Notes: generated by a model not told the origin, from the letters alone. A DNA stretch of 64,000 bases from Chitinophaga pinensis (GCA_945871905.1 CAMBXL010000011.1:20860-84859), one strand, 5' to 3'. Positions 8,797 to 19,312 are shown, counted from the first letter of the stretch. Made by a program: numbers and translations.

Positions 8797-8982
8797 ATAC
8801 AATTTTTTCTGAATTATTGAAACTTACTTGTATATTTTTTTTAAAATAACTTATAAACCCTCTTAATTACTATATTAATTTAATATATACGATTTTATCA
8901 ATAATACCCTCAATCACCCTATTTTAGCCCAATTTTTTTTCTTGTTTTTGTCATTTTTTTTTATTAATGACATATTGTTTAA

Positions 8983-9765
8983 CTATTCTTTAGATTCCAT
9001 TTCTAGAATACCTAAAGTTGCACCGACTACTCCATTGATTGGCGCTATCATTAATCCTACAATTGGAACCATATCCAATAATGCATAAACAACGCCTATC
9101 CCTAATGCAAAAGAACGCTTACTTTTAATAAATTGAATCCCCTCTTTTATACTCATTTTCTTTCTCTCGCAAGTATAATCCATCATACTAAATCCAAAAT
9201 AATAAGCACTAACAAGCCACAAAAATGGAACAGTTAAAAGCGTAAAAGGCCCAATTAACAAACCCAACAATCCAAACAAAGCAATTAATGCCAATTCAAT
9301 AGTTAAGTTTCTTAACGCTATTAAAGTACCTCTTAGCATGTCCTTTAGTAACTGAAATCCTGAAAATGGATATTTTCTTCCTGTTTCTATTTCTTCTATT
9401 CGTTCACTTAAAAAAGAAAACAAAGGTGCCAATACTATTAACACAAAGTATTTTGAAAACTTTGCGGAGAGCATTAATACTATAATTGAATAAATAACCG
9501 TCATTATTCCTTTTATTGACCACTGTGTAATAATCGCCAAAACTCCATTTGTACCTAACAACTCTCCTATATTTTCTTGACTATACCTGCCAAATATTTT
9601 TTCGGTTATAATGTCTGACAAATAGAAAATACTTGAAAACAAACTTACATACAACAATATAGCTACCACTAATGGCCACAAATAATAATGTAGTAATCCT
9701 TTTTTGGACAAATAGAGAGGTGCCTTTAAAAAGTGGGACACTCCTAACATAAATTCCTTAATCAT
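8983..9765 (-). CDS. EI24 (CysZ-like) family membrane protein
   Basis: 260 residues with a hydrophobic pattern of five to six membrane segments. Family landmarks include an N-terminal FMLGVSHFLKAPLYLSKKGL, a central segment PFTLLTVPFLWLVSAYYFGFSMMDYTCERK, and a C-terminal GIGVVYALLDMVPIVGLMIAPINGVVGATL. The EI24 family includes the sulfate permease CysZ, but no sulfur genes are nearby, so the substrate is open. It is a monocistronic minus-strand gene. The 219 bases between it and the glgA-like gene are very AT-rich and show no further feature. Confidence 0.75.
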   Translation of the reverse strand: MIKEFMLGVSHFLKAPLYLSKKGLLHYYLWPLVVAILLYVSLFSSIFYLSDIITEKIFGRYSQENIGELLGTNGVLAIITQWSIKGIMTVIYSIIVLMLSAKFSKYFVLIVLAPLFSFLSERIEEIETGRKYPFSGFQLLKDMLRGTLIALRNLTIELALIALFGLLGLLIGPFTLLTVPFLWLVSAYYFGFSMMDYTCERKKMSIKEGIQFIKSKRSFALGIGVVYALLDMVPIVGLMIAPINGVVGATLGILEMESKE

Positions 9766-9891
9766 TTTACGAAGTTATTTCATTTTGACTTAAATGTTTA
9801 AGTTTTTCTTGTGAATTAGACAAAGACAATAATCTGTTTGATAAATAGATATTTTATTGCCGCTTTAACAAGCAATGCTTTAATTTGCAAT

Positions 9892-10545
9892 ATGGATTTC
9901 ATCAATCACCTTATACAAAACTATGCGGACAATCACACCTCGGAAGAACCTGAACACCTCAAAGCTTTAAATAGACACACCCATCTGCATGTTTTAAAAC
10001 CACGCATGCTTAGCGGTCATTTTCAAGGTCGATTTTTATCCATGTTAAGTCAATTGATAAGACCAACCCATGTTTTAGACATAGGCACATTCACCGGTTA
10101 TTCTGCACTTTGCTTGGCAGAAGGTCTTAGTCCTGAAGGTTGCGTTTACACTATTGATAACAATGAAGAGGTTAATGTAACTGCTCAACAATTTATTGAA
10201 TCATCTCCCTACGCCCATCAAATATCCCTTAAAACTGGTAATGCCGATGCTGTAATCCCTCTGTTACATGAAACTGTAGATTATTGGGACATCGTATGGA
10301 TAGATGCCGACAAAACAGCTTATAAAACCTACTTTGACTTGTGTATTGAAAAAGTGCGTAAAGGTGGACTGATAATGGCTGACAATGTCCTGTGGAGTGG
10401 TAAAGTATGTGATGACAATGCTTTGAAAAAAGACAAAGACACTCAAGCTATCGATGAGTTCAATAAATATGTATCAAAAGACTCAAGAGTAACCCCTGTC
10501 TTGTTACCAATTCGCGATGGTATTATGATGATGATAAAAAACTAA
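9892..10545 (+). CDS. Class I SAM-dependent O-methyltransferase (family 3)
   Basis: 217 residues from ATG 9892 (MDFINHLIQ). The longer frame from TTG 9838 adds a hydrophobic lead unlike the family and is not used. It has the catechol/caffeoyl-CoA O-methyltransferase-type fold: HLHVLKPRMLSGHFQGRFL, motif I VLDIGTFTGYSALCLAEGL, WDIVWIDADKTAYKTYFDL (the DADK metal site), and GGLIMADNVLWSGKV. It probably methylates a hydroxylated small molecule with Mg2+ help; the substrate cannot be told. Its stop overlaps the end of dusB by 4 bases, convergently. Confidence 0.9.
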   Translation: MDFINHLIQNYADNHTSEEPEHLKALNRHTHLHVLKPRMLSGHFQGRFLSMLSQLIRPTHVLDIGTFTGYSALCLAEGLSPEGCVYTIDNNEEVNVTAQQFIESSPYAHQISLKTGNADAVIPLLHETVDYWDIVWIDADKTAYKTYFDLCIEKVRKGGLIMADNVLWSGKVCDDNALKKDKDTQAIDEFNKYVSKDSRVTPVLLPIRDGIMMMIKN

Positions 10546-11543
10546 TCGATCAACTTATTTTCTATCTCTTCCAATGTTTCCATTATTTCGTTAATGGAAT
10601 GACTCATAACCAAAGTTGTTTTATAAGTTTTGAAATTTGGAATCCCTTTAAAATAATTGGCATAATGCCTTTTCATTTCATTAATAGCCACGACCTCACT
10701 CTTCCATTCTATAGACTTTAAAAAATGAGTTCTACAAGCTTCCACTCTGTCTGCTATGGTTGGAGAAGGTAAAATTTCTCCCGTTGCCATGTAATGTTTG
10801 ATTTCATTAAAAATCCAAGGATGGCCAATACTTGCACGACCTATCATAATACCATCAACACCATATTTATTTTTATATTCCAATGCCTTTTGAGGTGTGT
10901 CTATGTCTCCGTTCCCAAATATTGGGATTTCGATATTAGGATTGCTTTTAACTTTGGCAATGAGTGTCCAATCGGCCTCCCCTTTGTACAATTGCGTTCG
11001 CGTCCTTCCATGTATTGACAGTGCTTTAATTCCTACATCTTGTAACCTTAATGCCACTTCTTCAATATTTTTGGTGCGCTCATCCCAACCTAATCGGGTT
11101 TTAACAGTTACAGGCAAATTTGTGCTTCTAACAACGGCTTCGGTTAGTCGGACCATTAAGGGAATATCCTTAAGAACTGCCGCACCTGCACCTTTACAAA
11201 CTACTTTTTTTACAGGACAACCAAAGTTAATGTCAACAATATCGGGTTGAGTTGCATCTACAATTTTAGTGGCCATTGCCATTGCTTCCTCGTCACCACC
11301 AAATATTTGAATACCAATTGGCTTTTCGTAATCGAAAATATCCAACTTTTGTCGGCTTTTTATGGCGTCCCTAATTAGGCCTTCTGAACTAATAAACTCA
11401 GTATACATAAGGTCGGCCCCATGTTTTTTACATAAATACCTGAAGGGTGGATCGCTAACATCCTCCATGGGTGCCAACAATAAAGGAAAATTTCCTAACG
11501 ATATGTGACCAATTTTTACCAAATTTGCATTTTTTATAAGCAT
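10542..11543 (-). CDS. dusB: tRNA-dihydrouridine synthase DusB
   Basis: 333 residues. A flavin enzyme that reduces uridines in the D loop of tRNA. Signatures are LLAPMEDVSDPPFRYLCKK at the N-terminus, DINFGCPVKKVVCKGAGAA with the catalytic Cys, VTVKTRLGWDE, LSIHGRTRTQLYKGEADW and GNGDIDTP...GIMIGRASIGHPWIF for FMN binding. The start codon overlaps the start of the divergent CPBP gene, so the two share one very compact start region. Confidence 0.93.
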   Translation of the reverse strand: MLIKNANLVKIGHISLGNFPLLLAPMEDVSDPPFRYLCKKHGADLMYTEFISSEGLIRDAIKSRQKLDIFDYEKPIGIQIFGGDEEAMAMATKIVDATQPDIVDINFGCPVKKVVCKGAGAAVLKDIPLMVRLTEAVVRSTNLPVTVKTRLGWDERTKNIEEVALRLQDVGIKALSIHGRTRTQLYKGEADWTLIAKVKSNPNIEIPIFGNGDIDTPQKALEYKNKYGVDGIMIGRASIGHPWIFNEIKHYMATGEILPSPTIADRVEACRTHFLKSIEWKSEVVAINEMKRHYANYFKGIPNFKTYKTTLVMSHSINEIMETLEEIENKLID

Positions 11544-12450
11544 GCAAAATTACAATGATAAAACCACAATACAAACCATCGCTGATGTATTTATCATTAT
11601 TGGCTTGGCAATACTAGGAATGATAGCGGGTAGTTTTGTAGGCATGTTTATTGGTATTGTTGGTTTTGATATACCATTTTCCAATTATCAAGCTACCATA
11701 GTTAATCCTCAAACTGCAAATGAGGTAATGGCGCTTAAATGGTACAACTTTTTCTCAAATTTAGGAGCTTGGGTGCTTTCTGTGTGGGTGTATTTCAAAA
11801 TACGTTTTTATTCATTTGGCAAACAAATTAACTTTAATTCAGCACAACCCAAAATTATCTATGCCCACCTAATCCCGCTTTTCTTTGCCCTTACCATAAC
11901 ATCGGCTTGGCTATTGCAAATCAACCAACAAATAGCCCTTCCGGAATGGATAGAAAAATTAAGCTCTAAACAAAACAAACATTTGCTAACTAAAATGTTG
12001 CAAATGAATACCCACACCGACTATTTAATTAATCTATTTTTTGTAGCCTTAACTCCTGCTATACTCGAGGAAATCTTTTTCAGAGGAACCCTTCAAAAAC
12101 TATTTATCGAAGGATTCAAAAACACTCATATTGGCATATTTGTAACCTCTTTTATTTTTGCGGGCATTCATCTTAATGTGCAACAATTTATTCCAATGTT
12201 GTTTTTAGCGCTTGTTTTTGGCTATATCTGCCACTATTCCAAAAGTATTTGGCCAAGTATTATTTTACATTTTTTCAATAATGGTTTAGCTGTTACAGCC
12301 TATTATTTAAAGGGTGGTAATGACATTGCCAATGAGCTAGTTAATGACAATTTCAGTCCCTCCATTCCATTTTTCCTTCTTTGCTTTTTTTCTATTGTAG
12401 TTTATTTTATATACTTGCACAAGCAATACACCTCACTGAAACATGAATAA
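11542..12450 (+). CDS. CPBP family intramembrane metalloprotease
   Basis: 302 residues with about eight membrane segments. The three CPBP (Abi/Rce1) motifs are present: EEIFFRG after residue 175, FIFAGIHL, and SIILHFFNNG. The paired Glu and the two His are the expected metal ligands. Such proteins process prenylated peptides or act in small-peptide immunity; the target is unknown here. The first codon overlaps the dusB start on the other strand, and the stop overlaps the cdsA start by 8 bases, implying co-transcription with cdsA. Confidence 0.88.
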   Translation: MQNYNDKTTIQTIADVFIIIGLAILGMIAGSFVGMFIGIVGFDIPFSNYQATIVNPQTANEVMALKWYNFFSNLGAWVLSVWVYFKIRFYSFGKQINFNSAQPKIIYAHLIPLFFALTITSAWLLQINQQIALPEWIEKLSSKQNKHLLTKMLQMNTHTDYLINLFFVALTPAILEEIFFRGTLQKLFIEGFKNTHIGIFVTSFIFAGIHLNVQQFIPMLFLALVFGYICHYSKSIWPSIILHFFNNGLAVTAYYLKGGNDIANELVNDNFSPSIPFFLLCFFSIVVYFIYLHKQYTSLKHE

Positions 12451-13264
12451 TTTTACGCTTAGGGCCATAACTGGATTTTTTTTTATAGCATTTATAAGCG
12501 GAATGACGCTCTATAGTCCCTATACTTTTTTAATACTTTTACTATTAATTGGCGGTTTGGGAATGATGGAGTACTACAAAATTGTGATGCGTAAAGAAGC
12601 CTATTTTTTACAATTGATTTTCACCCTTTTAGGACTTTCTATCATTAGTGCCTATTTTTGGATCGATGACAGGGTTGACTTTGCCTTATTTGGTGTCGTA
12701 TTATTGGTAACGAGCTCTTTCATCTATTCCCTTTTCAGACAGAAACATTCTTGGAAAAACATCCCTTTACTTTTATCAGGACTATTTTACATTGCATTTC
12801 CTCTGTTTTTATTTTTGCTTTCTGTAATGAAATCAGATGGACAATATGAATCCCCACAAATGGAGTTCAAACCCTATTTAGCGTTAAACTTATTTGTGTT
12901 AATATGGTGCAGTGATACATTCGCTTATTTATGTGGCAAGGCATTTGGTAAGCATAAACTTTTCGAAAAAATTTCTCCTAAGAAAACCGTAGAAGGCTTT
13001 ATTGGCGCACTTGTTTTAACCGTTGGTTTTTCAATATTACTGTCCCAATGGTTTGGCATTTCTGTAAAACTGAATTTATTAATTGCTTTTCTTAGTGTTG
13101 TATTTGGCACTTTAGGCGATTTAGTAGAGAGTCAACTAAAACGCGAACATCAAATAAAAGATTCAGGGACTATAATTCCTGGGCATGGCGGCATACTTGA
13201 CCGTTTTGATGCACTCTTTATTTCCCTTCCATTTACAACGGCCTGTTATTATTTTTTGGCATAA
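12443..13264 (+). CDS. cdsA: Phosphatidate cytidylyltransferase
   Basis: 273 residues. Makes CDP-diacylglycerol from phosphatidate and CTP, the branch point of phospholipid synthesis. Seven or eight membrane segments are followed by the diagnostic C-terminal signature LVESQLKREHQIKDSGTIIP then GHGGILDRFDAL, with the paired acidic residues that bind metal. An earlier family segment, KLFEKISPKKTVEGFIG, is present. It overlaps the CPBP gene by 8 bases. Confidence 0.96.
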   Translation: MNNFTLRAITGFFFIAFISGMTLYSPYTFLILLLLIGGLGMMEYYKIVMRKEAYFLQLIFTLLGLSIISAYFWIDDRVDFALFGVVLLVTSSFIYSLFRQKHSWKNIPLLLSGLFYIAFPLFLFLLSVMKSDGQYESPQMEFKPYLALNLFVLIWCSDTFAYLCGKAFGKHKLFEKISPKKTVEGFIGALVLTVGFSILLSQWFGISVKLNLLIAFLSVVFGTLGDLVESQLKREHQIKDSGTIIPGHGGILDRFDALFISLPFTTACYYFLA

Positions 13265-13320
13265 TAATATGCAACTAATTTTAAATCAACACGTCTAAAG
13301 AATATGATTAATCATAAACA

Positions 13321-16300
13321 TTGAAAATCCTTGTTTTATATATTGTTAGTTTCTTTACCGCTTTAAACATTTATGGACAATGTCAACCTTCATTTTCAGG
13401 GACTCAATGTGTCAATAATCCTATAGAATTCAATGGGAACAGCCCAGGAGCAAGTAATTTTCTTTGGAATTTCAATGGAGAAGGGAGTAATAACACTACC
13501 ATAAAACCTGTTTTTAGATTTACAACTACAGGCGTCAAAATTGTCACTTTTTCATGTACTTTGGCCAACGGGAAACCTTGTTCGGGTCAACTCACATTGA
13601 CTATAAAACCCTTACCAATCATTCGAAGCCGCTTACTAACCGATTCTGTTCAATGCTTTGAAAACAATGCTTTTTGCTTTCGTGATTCAAGTTTATCGGG
13701 TGATGGCAACAACTGTATTGTTTCTATCAAATATTTGTTTAGCGATGGTGAATTGATAACAAAAACAGGCACTAAATTCAATCCCGTTTCTTTACCTGCT
13801 ACATTTTGCAAAACAATTAATGATCCTCAAGGCACTACTGTTAATTTACTTATAGAGGTGGAGGATTGTAATGGTTGCATATCGCGGTATCAATACCCTA
13901 ATGCTTTGAAAACAGATTTTGCACCTGCCTTATTTGCTAATTTCCAGTTTTCTACTGCGCCTTGTGGTGTTACATCGAGGGCAAAATTCACCAATTTATC
14001 ACAACTAAAAACCAGCGATTTAAAATCTTATTATTGGGATTTTGGGGATGGTTTTAAAGACTCAATTAATTGGGATACTATTTCACACACCTACAATATT
14101 GGGAATGCAAGCACCAAAATTTTTTCACCCAAATTAGTTGTAAAAACAAAATCGGGATGCACCGTTGTTTTTAATTTAAAGGACATTACGATGTTCAACT
14201 TAAAACCTAGGATTTTATTAAGTAGAGATTCCATCTGTGTGGACGATACCATTGCTTACCAATTGCTTCCTACCTCCATGAGCAATTTTATCACAGAACG
14301 AGATCTATCATGGCGTTTCAACCCCGGCATAGCCAATCAATTTAAAGGAATACAATCCTACAATACTCTTGGACCCAAGCTTATCAATTGTCGAATTTCG
14401 CATCCTTGTGGACCTTTTAATTTATACGACACTTTAATTGTTATAGGACCAAAAGCAAGTATTGAACCCCTTTATATGGACCCCAACAAACGGTTTCAAT
14501 GCACTATCAAAGACAGTATTACGGTAACCGATCGCAGTTTGTTTTATCATAACGATACCAATATGCTTAATGATGATAGTTTGTTCAGAAAAAAAGCAGG
14601 GAACTTAGGCCATCATTTCACCAATAACATTTCCACAAATGCCCGTAATCAGGTAAGGAATGGAGAAAACACAATCCGACTTTGGAATTTTGGAGACGAG
14701 TATTGCGACCAATGTACTACCGATGTTCAGCAAAATAAAAACACTTGGTTGAATTGCAATTACAGTCGTGAAAAAACGCCTCAACATTGGTACACCCCTT
14801 GGGACTCTATTTACCGTTACAAATACAGCTTTCTTCCTTTTGAAATTAGTTTCTTTGATGGCCTAAACCAATCGTGCGCAAAGAGAAAACTATACAGCAG
14901 CGATAGTTTATTTATAACCACAGATACTATTCTGTATTATGGCAACAATTCACTTGGCAAATCGGTAAAAGACAGTTCTGTATTTCTATCCTTAAAAAAG
15001 CAAATAATTCCAAGTGGCATTGTCGGAAAAGGAAGTTTAGATTGTCCTTTTAACATTAGGGTTTATATACCTTCACAAAGTCAAATTAGTATTGACCGAA
15101 AAAATGGATTGGGTTTATTGAATATTACTGGCCCTTCCTATTTCAATGTTAGCAAAAACTGGAAAATTCAAGTTGACAATTCAGATGATTCTTGTTTATT
15201 TATTTATAGTTTATTGGCGAATATTGACAGCATTCCTTTACAAGAAATTCAGCCACACCACACCGTTATTGGGGCATTAAAAAACCCTCGTATTACGTCA
15301 TTCGACAGTGTCAATTTTGATTTACATCGCAAACTTTTTTACGAGCGAATTCCCAAATGTTTTCCTATTGAATTAATTGTTCGAGACACTTCGCATCCAC
15401 TAGCTTGTGAAAGCAGAAGCACTGTTAATGTGGCATTGTTACCTCCATCTGCAAAAAAATTGAGTATAGAGAATCAGTTTTGTTATGGTTATACAGATAA
15501 GGTTATTGAATTCAGCTTATCCGACACCAAACCTGGTTGCACACAATCTACGGCAAAAATCAATTTTGATTATATCAATACCCCAAATGACTGGAAATTA
15601 GTCAATGACTTGTATGATGGAGAAGTTAGACTAGGCCCTTATTTAAACAGTGGACCTCCTTACAGAGGGTATGCAAGTCAGGGGCCCTTTAATTCCATAT
15701 TTTTTAAAAAATACAGTGATTCCATCCTATCGAAAAAAGGCGTTCAACAATTAAACATTGCCTTAATTATAGGAAATGGCACAGGCTCCAATTATTGCGA
15801 AGACACTGTCTATTATCCTAATTTTGCATCGTTCCCTTATCTAAACGCCAACTTTAATATATTTTCTAAATCAGCCAAAAACGTTTACCACGTTTGCCCT
15901 AATGAACCCATTTGCATTAATATTCCTTCACCACAGTCGAGAGAATACAATCAGCTTGCCTATGGCAATAATTGGTTTTTCATTAATCACAATTCCGGAG
16001 ATACTGTTCAAAAAATAACAGAAACCTACTTTAAGGTACAGTCGAACCCACGTTACCCAAATCAGAAAGTAAATTTTGTAGTCATTAAACGATACAATGC
16101 TGCAAAAAATGGCTTTAACCCTACTCAAACTGATACTGTTTTCACTGCCATTGTTCATAAACACCATGTTAAACTCCTTAAGTCTATAAACAATCAAAAA
16201 CTGAAGGATAAACTTTCAGAAATAGGTTTATCAATCGATGATTTTAGTGACAGCCTTTTGGTTTCGTTGATTTGGAACAAAGTTGGAATTATTGGAGATA

Positions 16301-18417
16301 AAAACAGCGGCAGTAAGGGTTGTATTGACACCACAGGATTTGGGAATGAATTGTTTTTTGAATATGTCATTGACTCATCTACCATTTTACACTTTAAAGA
16401 CAGTAGTTTTAATCCATTGGATCAAATAACTAAAAATGGAAAAAACTATCAATCTTATTGCTTTAGCACACCTAAAAGTGGTGCATACAAAATGGTTAGA
16501 AATATAGAAACCAACTTCCCCAACTATTGCCCTTTAGAAAAAGAACAAATGGTGATTGTAGGTTTTTACGGAGATATGACTGTTGTGGACAGTGTGTTTT
16601 GTGCTGGTCAACCGGTTGAAATAAATAGCAAAATCAGATATTACTCGGCAGACACATCCTCATTTGGGTCTTTAGATACAATAGACTATTGGACGTTAAG
16701 AGAAAATGAGGCAGGCAATATCAACAGAGAGGGGCGCACAATATGGGATTTTAGCAAACAAGATGACAACCCCAACAATCCGAATACAATATTCGGTGTA
16801 ATGCCTTATGGCAGATTGGGCTTGGCGAATCCCAACTTAACAATAGGCAATGAACCGGGTGGTATTTATTACAAACAAGCTGGATTTTACACCTTAAGAA
16901 TGTTGACTTCAGACAGCAATCGATGTGCAGACACTTTCAAGCAAAACTTATATGTTCTAGGACCAAAAGCAGGATTTTTTATTGACTTTAACAGACCAAA
17001 TTGTAAAACCATTATTGAATTATTTGACACTTCAAAAATTATAGACCCTTGTGTTTTGAAGGGCTTACCTCCTTGCGATGATATTATTTACTGGGCAATA
17101 GATTGGGGAGATGGAAGTCCATTGTCCGAATATTATAAAGACCGTCCAGCACAAATTGGGCACGACTTTGTAAGAAATGGCACCTTTAGAATATGGTTGT
17201 ATATAAATACCGCAAAGGGATGTAGAGATTCTGTCTTTTTGGATATTGATATTCCCGGACCGCTACCTACCTTTATTGTAGAAACAGAATCTACCATTTG
17301 TGTCAATGACAGTGTTTTGTTTAAAAATGTTTCAAGAAATTTCACCAAATCTGCACAATGGCTTTGGAGTTTTGGAGATGGCCAATTTCAACCTCAGAAA
17401 GACACCGGTTTGGTATGGCATCAATACAAGCAAACAGGATTTTTCGACGTGTATTTAACACAATATGATAGCATAGAAAATTCAGGGAAATACTGCTCTT
17501 CTACTTTCCCGGATACCATAAATAAAATTAGAATTACAGTGTTGCCTTATGACCAAATCAACCTAAGTGCAGTTCCAAATATTGTATGTGTTGGAGATTC
17601 CATTACCATAAAAGCGAACATAAATACGTTTGCAACTTATCAAAATTACTTTTGGTCTATTAATCAAATTCCATCTACAACAACAATCCCTGAAAAAACA
17701 TTTCAATTGAAACAAAAGGGTTCCTACTTTGTGATTTTTAGTCCAATCCTTTCGGGATTAGGTCAAAAAACGTGTTCAACACTAGATACTATTACAGTCT
17801 ATGCGGACAGTGTCGTTGCTAATTTTGACATTGACACAACCCAAGAACCAAAGTATTGCTTTACAAATACATCGACAAATGGTGTTAAATACCGTTGGGG
17901 ATTTTTCCATTCAGATGACATTACAAAAAACAAATCTTTAATATTTACCGAAAATGCTAGTCAAGTTGAACCTGAAAGATACATTTGTCAAGATTTTTTC
18001 CAGAATCCCGGTTATAATTGGATTTGTTTGGAAGCTACCAATGCCATAGGTTGCAAAGACACCATTTGCAAAAGAATTCAGAATAAGTATGAGAGGGCAA
18101 TTATTCCTCCTAATGTATTTACTCCTAGCGGCAAAGATGGTTTTTCGGGTAAAGACAAAGACCAACTCGAAGGCAACAATGTGTTTAATATTTACTTAAA
18201 AGGTGAATCGTTCTACGATTTAAAAATATACGACAGATGGGGTGTTTTAGTGTTTGAGAGTATGGACAAAAACTATGATTGGAATGGGAGGCTCTTTAAC
18301 ACAGGAGAAGAATGCATGGATGGCACTTATTATTATATTTTAAACTACAGATACAAAAGCAGCAATGAAAACGAACCTACCCTCAACGGAGTTGTACGTT
18401 TAATTTGGGACCGTTAA
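13321..18417 (+). CDS. Giant PKD-repeat surface protein with gliding/T9SS C-terminal domain
   Basis: 1698 residues from TTG 13321; no in-frame ATG precedes the signal peptide MKILVLYIVSFFTALNIYG. PKD-like modules show at about residue 240 (YWDFGDGF), 1260 (DWGDGSP) and 1346 (WSFGDGQF), with further beta-sandwich repeats and many scattered Cys between. The last about 105 residues, from NVFTPSGKDGFSG, match the gliding-motility-associated C-terminal domain (NVFNIYLKG, LKIYDRWGVLVFES, WNGR, DGTYYYIL). This is a type B T9SS sorting signal. It is therefore probably a secreted or surface adhesin-like protein. It is monocistronic and ends 1 base before a convergent gene. Confidence 0.88.
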   Translation: MKILVLYIVSFFTALNIYGQCQPSFSGTQCVNNPIEFNGNSPGASNFLWNFNGEGSNNTTIKPVFRFTTTGVKIVTFSCTLANGKPCSGQLTLTIKPLPIIRSRLLTDSVQCFENNAFCFRDSSLSGDGNNCIVSIKYLFSDGELITKTGTKFNPVSLPATFCKTINDPQGTTVNLLIEVEDCNGCISRYQYPNALKTDFAPALFANFQFSTAPCGVTSRAKFTNLSQLKTSDLKSYYWDFGDGFKDSINWDTISHTYNIGNASTKIFSPKLVVKTKSGCTVVFNLKDITMFNLKPRILLSRDSICVDDTIAYQLLPTSMSNFITERDLSWRFNPGIANQFKGIQSYNTLGPKLINCRISHPCGPFNLYDTLIVIGPKASIEPLYMDPNKRFQCTIKDSITVTDRSLFYHNDTNMLNDDSLFRKKAGNLGHHFTNNISTNARNQVRNGENTIRLWNFGDEYCDQCTTDVQQNKNTWLNCNYSREKTPQHWYTPWDSIYRYKYSFLPFEISFFDGLNQSCAKRKLYSSDSLFITTDTILYYGNNSLGKSVKDSSVFLSLKKQIIPSGIVGKGSLDCPFNIRVYIPSQSQISIDRKNGLGLLNITGPSYFNVSKNWKIQVDNSDDSCLFIYSLLANIDSIPLQEIQPHHTVIGALKNPRITSFDSVNFDLHRKLFYERIPKCFPIELIVRDTSHPLACESRSTVNVALLPPSAKKLSIENQFCYGYTDKVIEFSLSDTKPGCTQSTAKINFDYINTPNDWKLVNDLYDGEVRLGPYLNSGPPYRGYASQGPFNSIFFKKYSDSILSKKGVQQLNIALIIGNGTGSNYCEDTVYYPNFASFPYLNANFNIFSKSAKNVYHVCPNEPICINIPSPQSREYNQLAYGNNWFFINHNSGDTVQKITETYFKVQSNPRYPNQKVNFVVIKRYNAAKNGFNPTQTDTVFTAIVHKHHVKLLKSINNQKLKDKLSEIGLSIDDFSDSLLVSLIWNKVGIIGDKNSGSKGCIDTTGFGNELFFEYVIDSSTILHFKDSSFNPLDQITKNGKNYQSYCFSTPKSGAYKMVRNIETNFPNYCPLEKEQMVIVGFYGDMTVVDSVFCAGQPVEINSKIRYYSADTSSFGSLDTIDYWTLRENEAGNINREGRTIWDFSKQDDNPNNPNTIFGVMPYGRLGLANPNLTIGNEPGGIYYKQAGFYTLRMLTSDSNRCADTFKQNLYVLGPKAGFFIDFNRPNCKTIIELFDTSKIIDPCVLKGLPPCDDIIYWAIDWGDGSPLSEYYKDRPAQIGHDFVRNGTFRIWLYINTAKGCRDSVFLDIDIPGPLPTFIVETESTICVNDSVLFKNVSRNFTKSAQWLWSFGDGQFQPQKDTGLVWHQYKQTGFFDVYLTQYDSIENSGKYCSSTFPDTINKIRITVLPYDQINLSAVPNIVCVGDSITIKANINTFATYQNYFWSINQIPSTTTIPEKTFQLKQKGSYFVIFSPILSGLGQKTCSTLDTITVYADSVVANFDIDTTQEPKYCFTNTSTNGVKYRWGFFHSDDITKNKSLIFTENASQVEPERYICQDFFQNPGYNWICLEATNAIGCKDTICKRIQNKYERAIIPPNVFTPSGKDGFSGKDKDQLEGNNVFNIYLKGESFYDLKIYDRWGVLVFESMDKNYDWNGRLFNTGEECMDGTYYYILNYRYKSSNENEPTLNGVVRLIWDR

Positions 18418-18418
18418 C

Positions 18419-19264
18419 TTATTTAACTACAAGTGCTTTAAATTCATTTTTAAGTCCGCTGTAACTGGTAATATCAACTTTAATTGAACCTACCATTATC
18501 TTTGCTTTAACACGAACAGGAATTTTGTTGGCATCATCACTAACCCAAACAGTCATGTCATCTTGGTCCTTAAAAACTCTGTCAACCACAAGAATAGGAA
18601 CAAATCTTAGACATTTAATTTTACCAATATCAGTACTAATGGTTTCTTTTCCATCGTATTTAAACCCAAGATGGTATATTTTGTTATCTAGGTATATATC
18701 AAGAGGGTATTTATCCCCTTTTTTAGCATTAGAAAAATCCAAATTTCTAACATAATACAAAGCTGAAATTATATCGTGGGTATATTCAGGCATGTCCAAA
18801 ACCCCTTTTATTCCGTATAATTTTTTCTTATTGTGTTTAAAATTAACTAAATCATTGTCTACATATTTATCTTCTTGAACACTTTTATTGAAACTCATAG
18901 GTGCTAAAGCTTCATTATCTACGTAACTTTCAAACTTATCTCTTACTTTATAAGCCCAATCAAATGATTTAAGGGTTCTTCCATCTGCTTTAATTTGATA
19001 GCATTTTCTGTCAGATTTTTCAATAAACTGAGGTCCAACTTCCATAGTAACAGCAGCCGCATTGATGACACCATAATGGACTCGGTAACTTAACTTTTCA
19101 TTAAAACCAAAGGCTTGATTACTCATTTTCCTGTAGGCAAATTGATCCTTATCGGCATTTGTTTCTGTGGGTTGAGGAATAAAAGTAAATGCTGACAAGA
19201 ACACAAAAGGCAACAAAGACCAAAACGTAATAAAAAAGGCTGAATTTGGACGAATGATGTTCAT
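18419..19264 (-). CDS. DUF3108 domain protein, exported
   Basis: 281 residues with an N-terminal signal/membrane segment (FFITFWSLLPFVFLSAFTF). The body fits DUF3108: GFNEKLSYRVHYGVINAAAVTMEV, then CYQIKADGRTLKSFDWAYKV, RDKFESYVD, and a final VWVSDDANKIPVRVKAKIMVGSIKVDI. The family is a periplasmic beta-rich fold of unknown biochemical role, thought to handle lipid-linked or envelope ligands. It is divergent from the barrel gene at 19332, with which it shares a symmetric promoter. Confidence 0.85.
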   Translation of the reverse strand: MNIIRPNSAFFITFWSLLPFVFLSAFTFIPQPTETNADKDQFAYRKMSNQAFGFNEKLSYRVHYGVINAAAVTMEVGPQFIEKSDRKCYQIKADGRTLKSFDWAYKVRDKFESYVDNEALAPMSFNKSVQEDKYVDNDLVNFKHNKKKLYGIKGVLDMPEYTHDIISALYYVRNLDFSNAKKGDKYPLDIYLDNKIYHLGFKYDGKETISTDIGKIKCLRFVPILVVDRVFKDQDDMTVWVSDDANKIPVRVKAKIMVGSIKVDITSYSGLKNEFKALVVK

Positions 19265-19303
19265 TTTATTTGATTTTTTTTATAAGTATTTCAAAAACCA
19301 TTC

Positions 19304-19311
19304 CAAAAATA
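19304..19311 (-). promoter_or_regulatory. -7 box for the DUF3108 gene (half of a symmetric divergent promoter)
   Basis: CAAAAATA on plus is TATTTTTG on minus, about 40 bases before the DUF3108 start. It abuts, with one base between, an identical box facing the other way. Confidence 0.55.
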
Positions 19312-19312
19312 C

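Noticed and set aside
9838..9891. Longer N-terminus for the O-methyltransferase
   Set aside because: The extra 18 residues are not family-like and begin with TTG; ATG 9892 fits the usual start.
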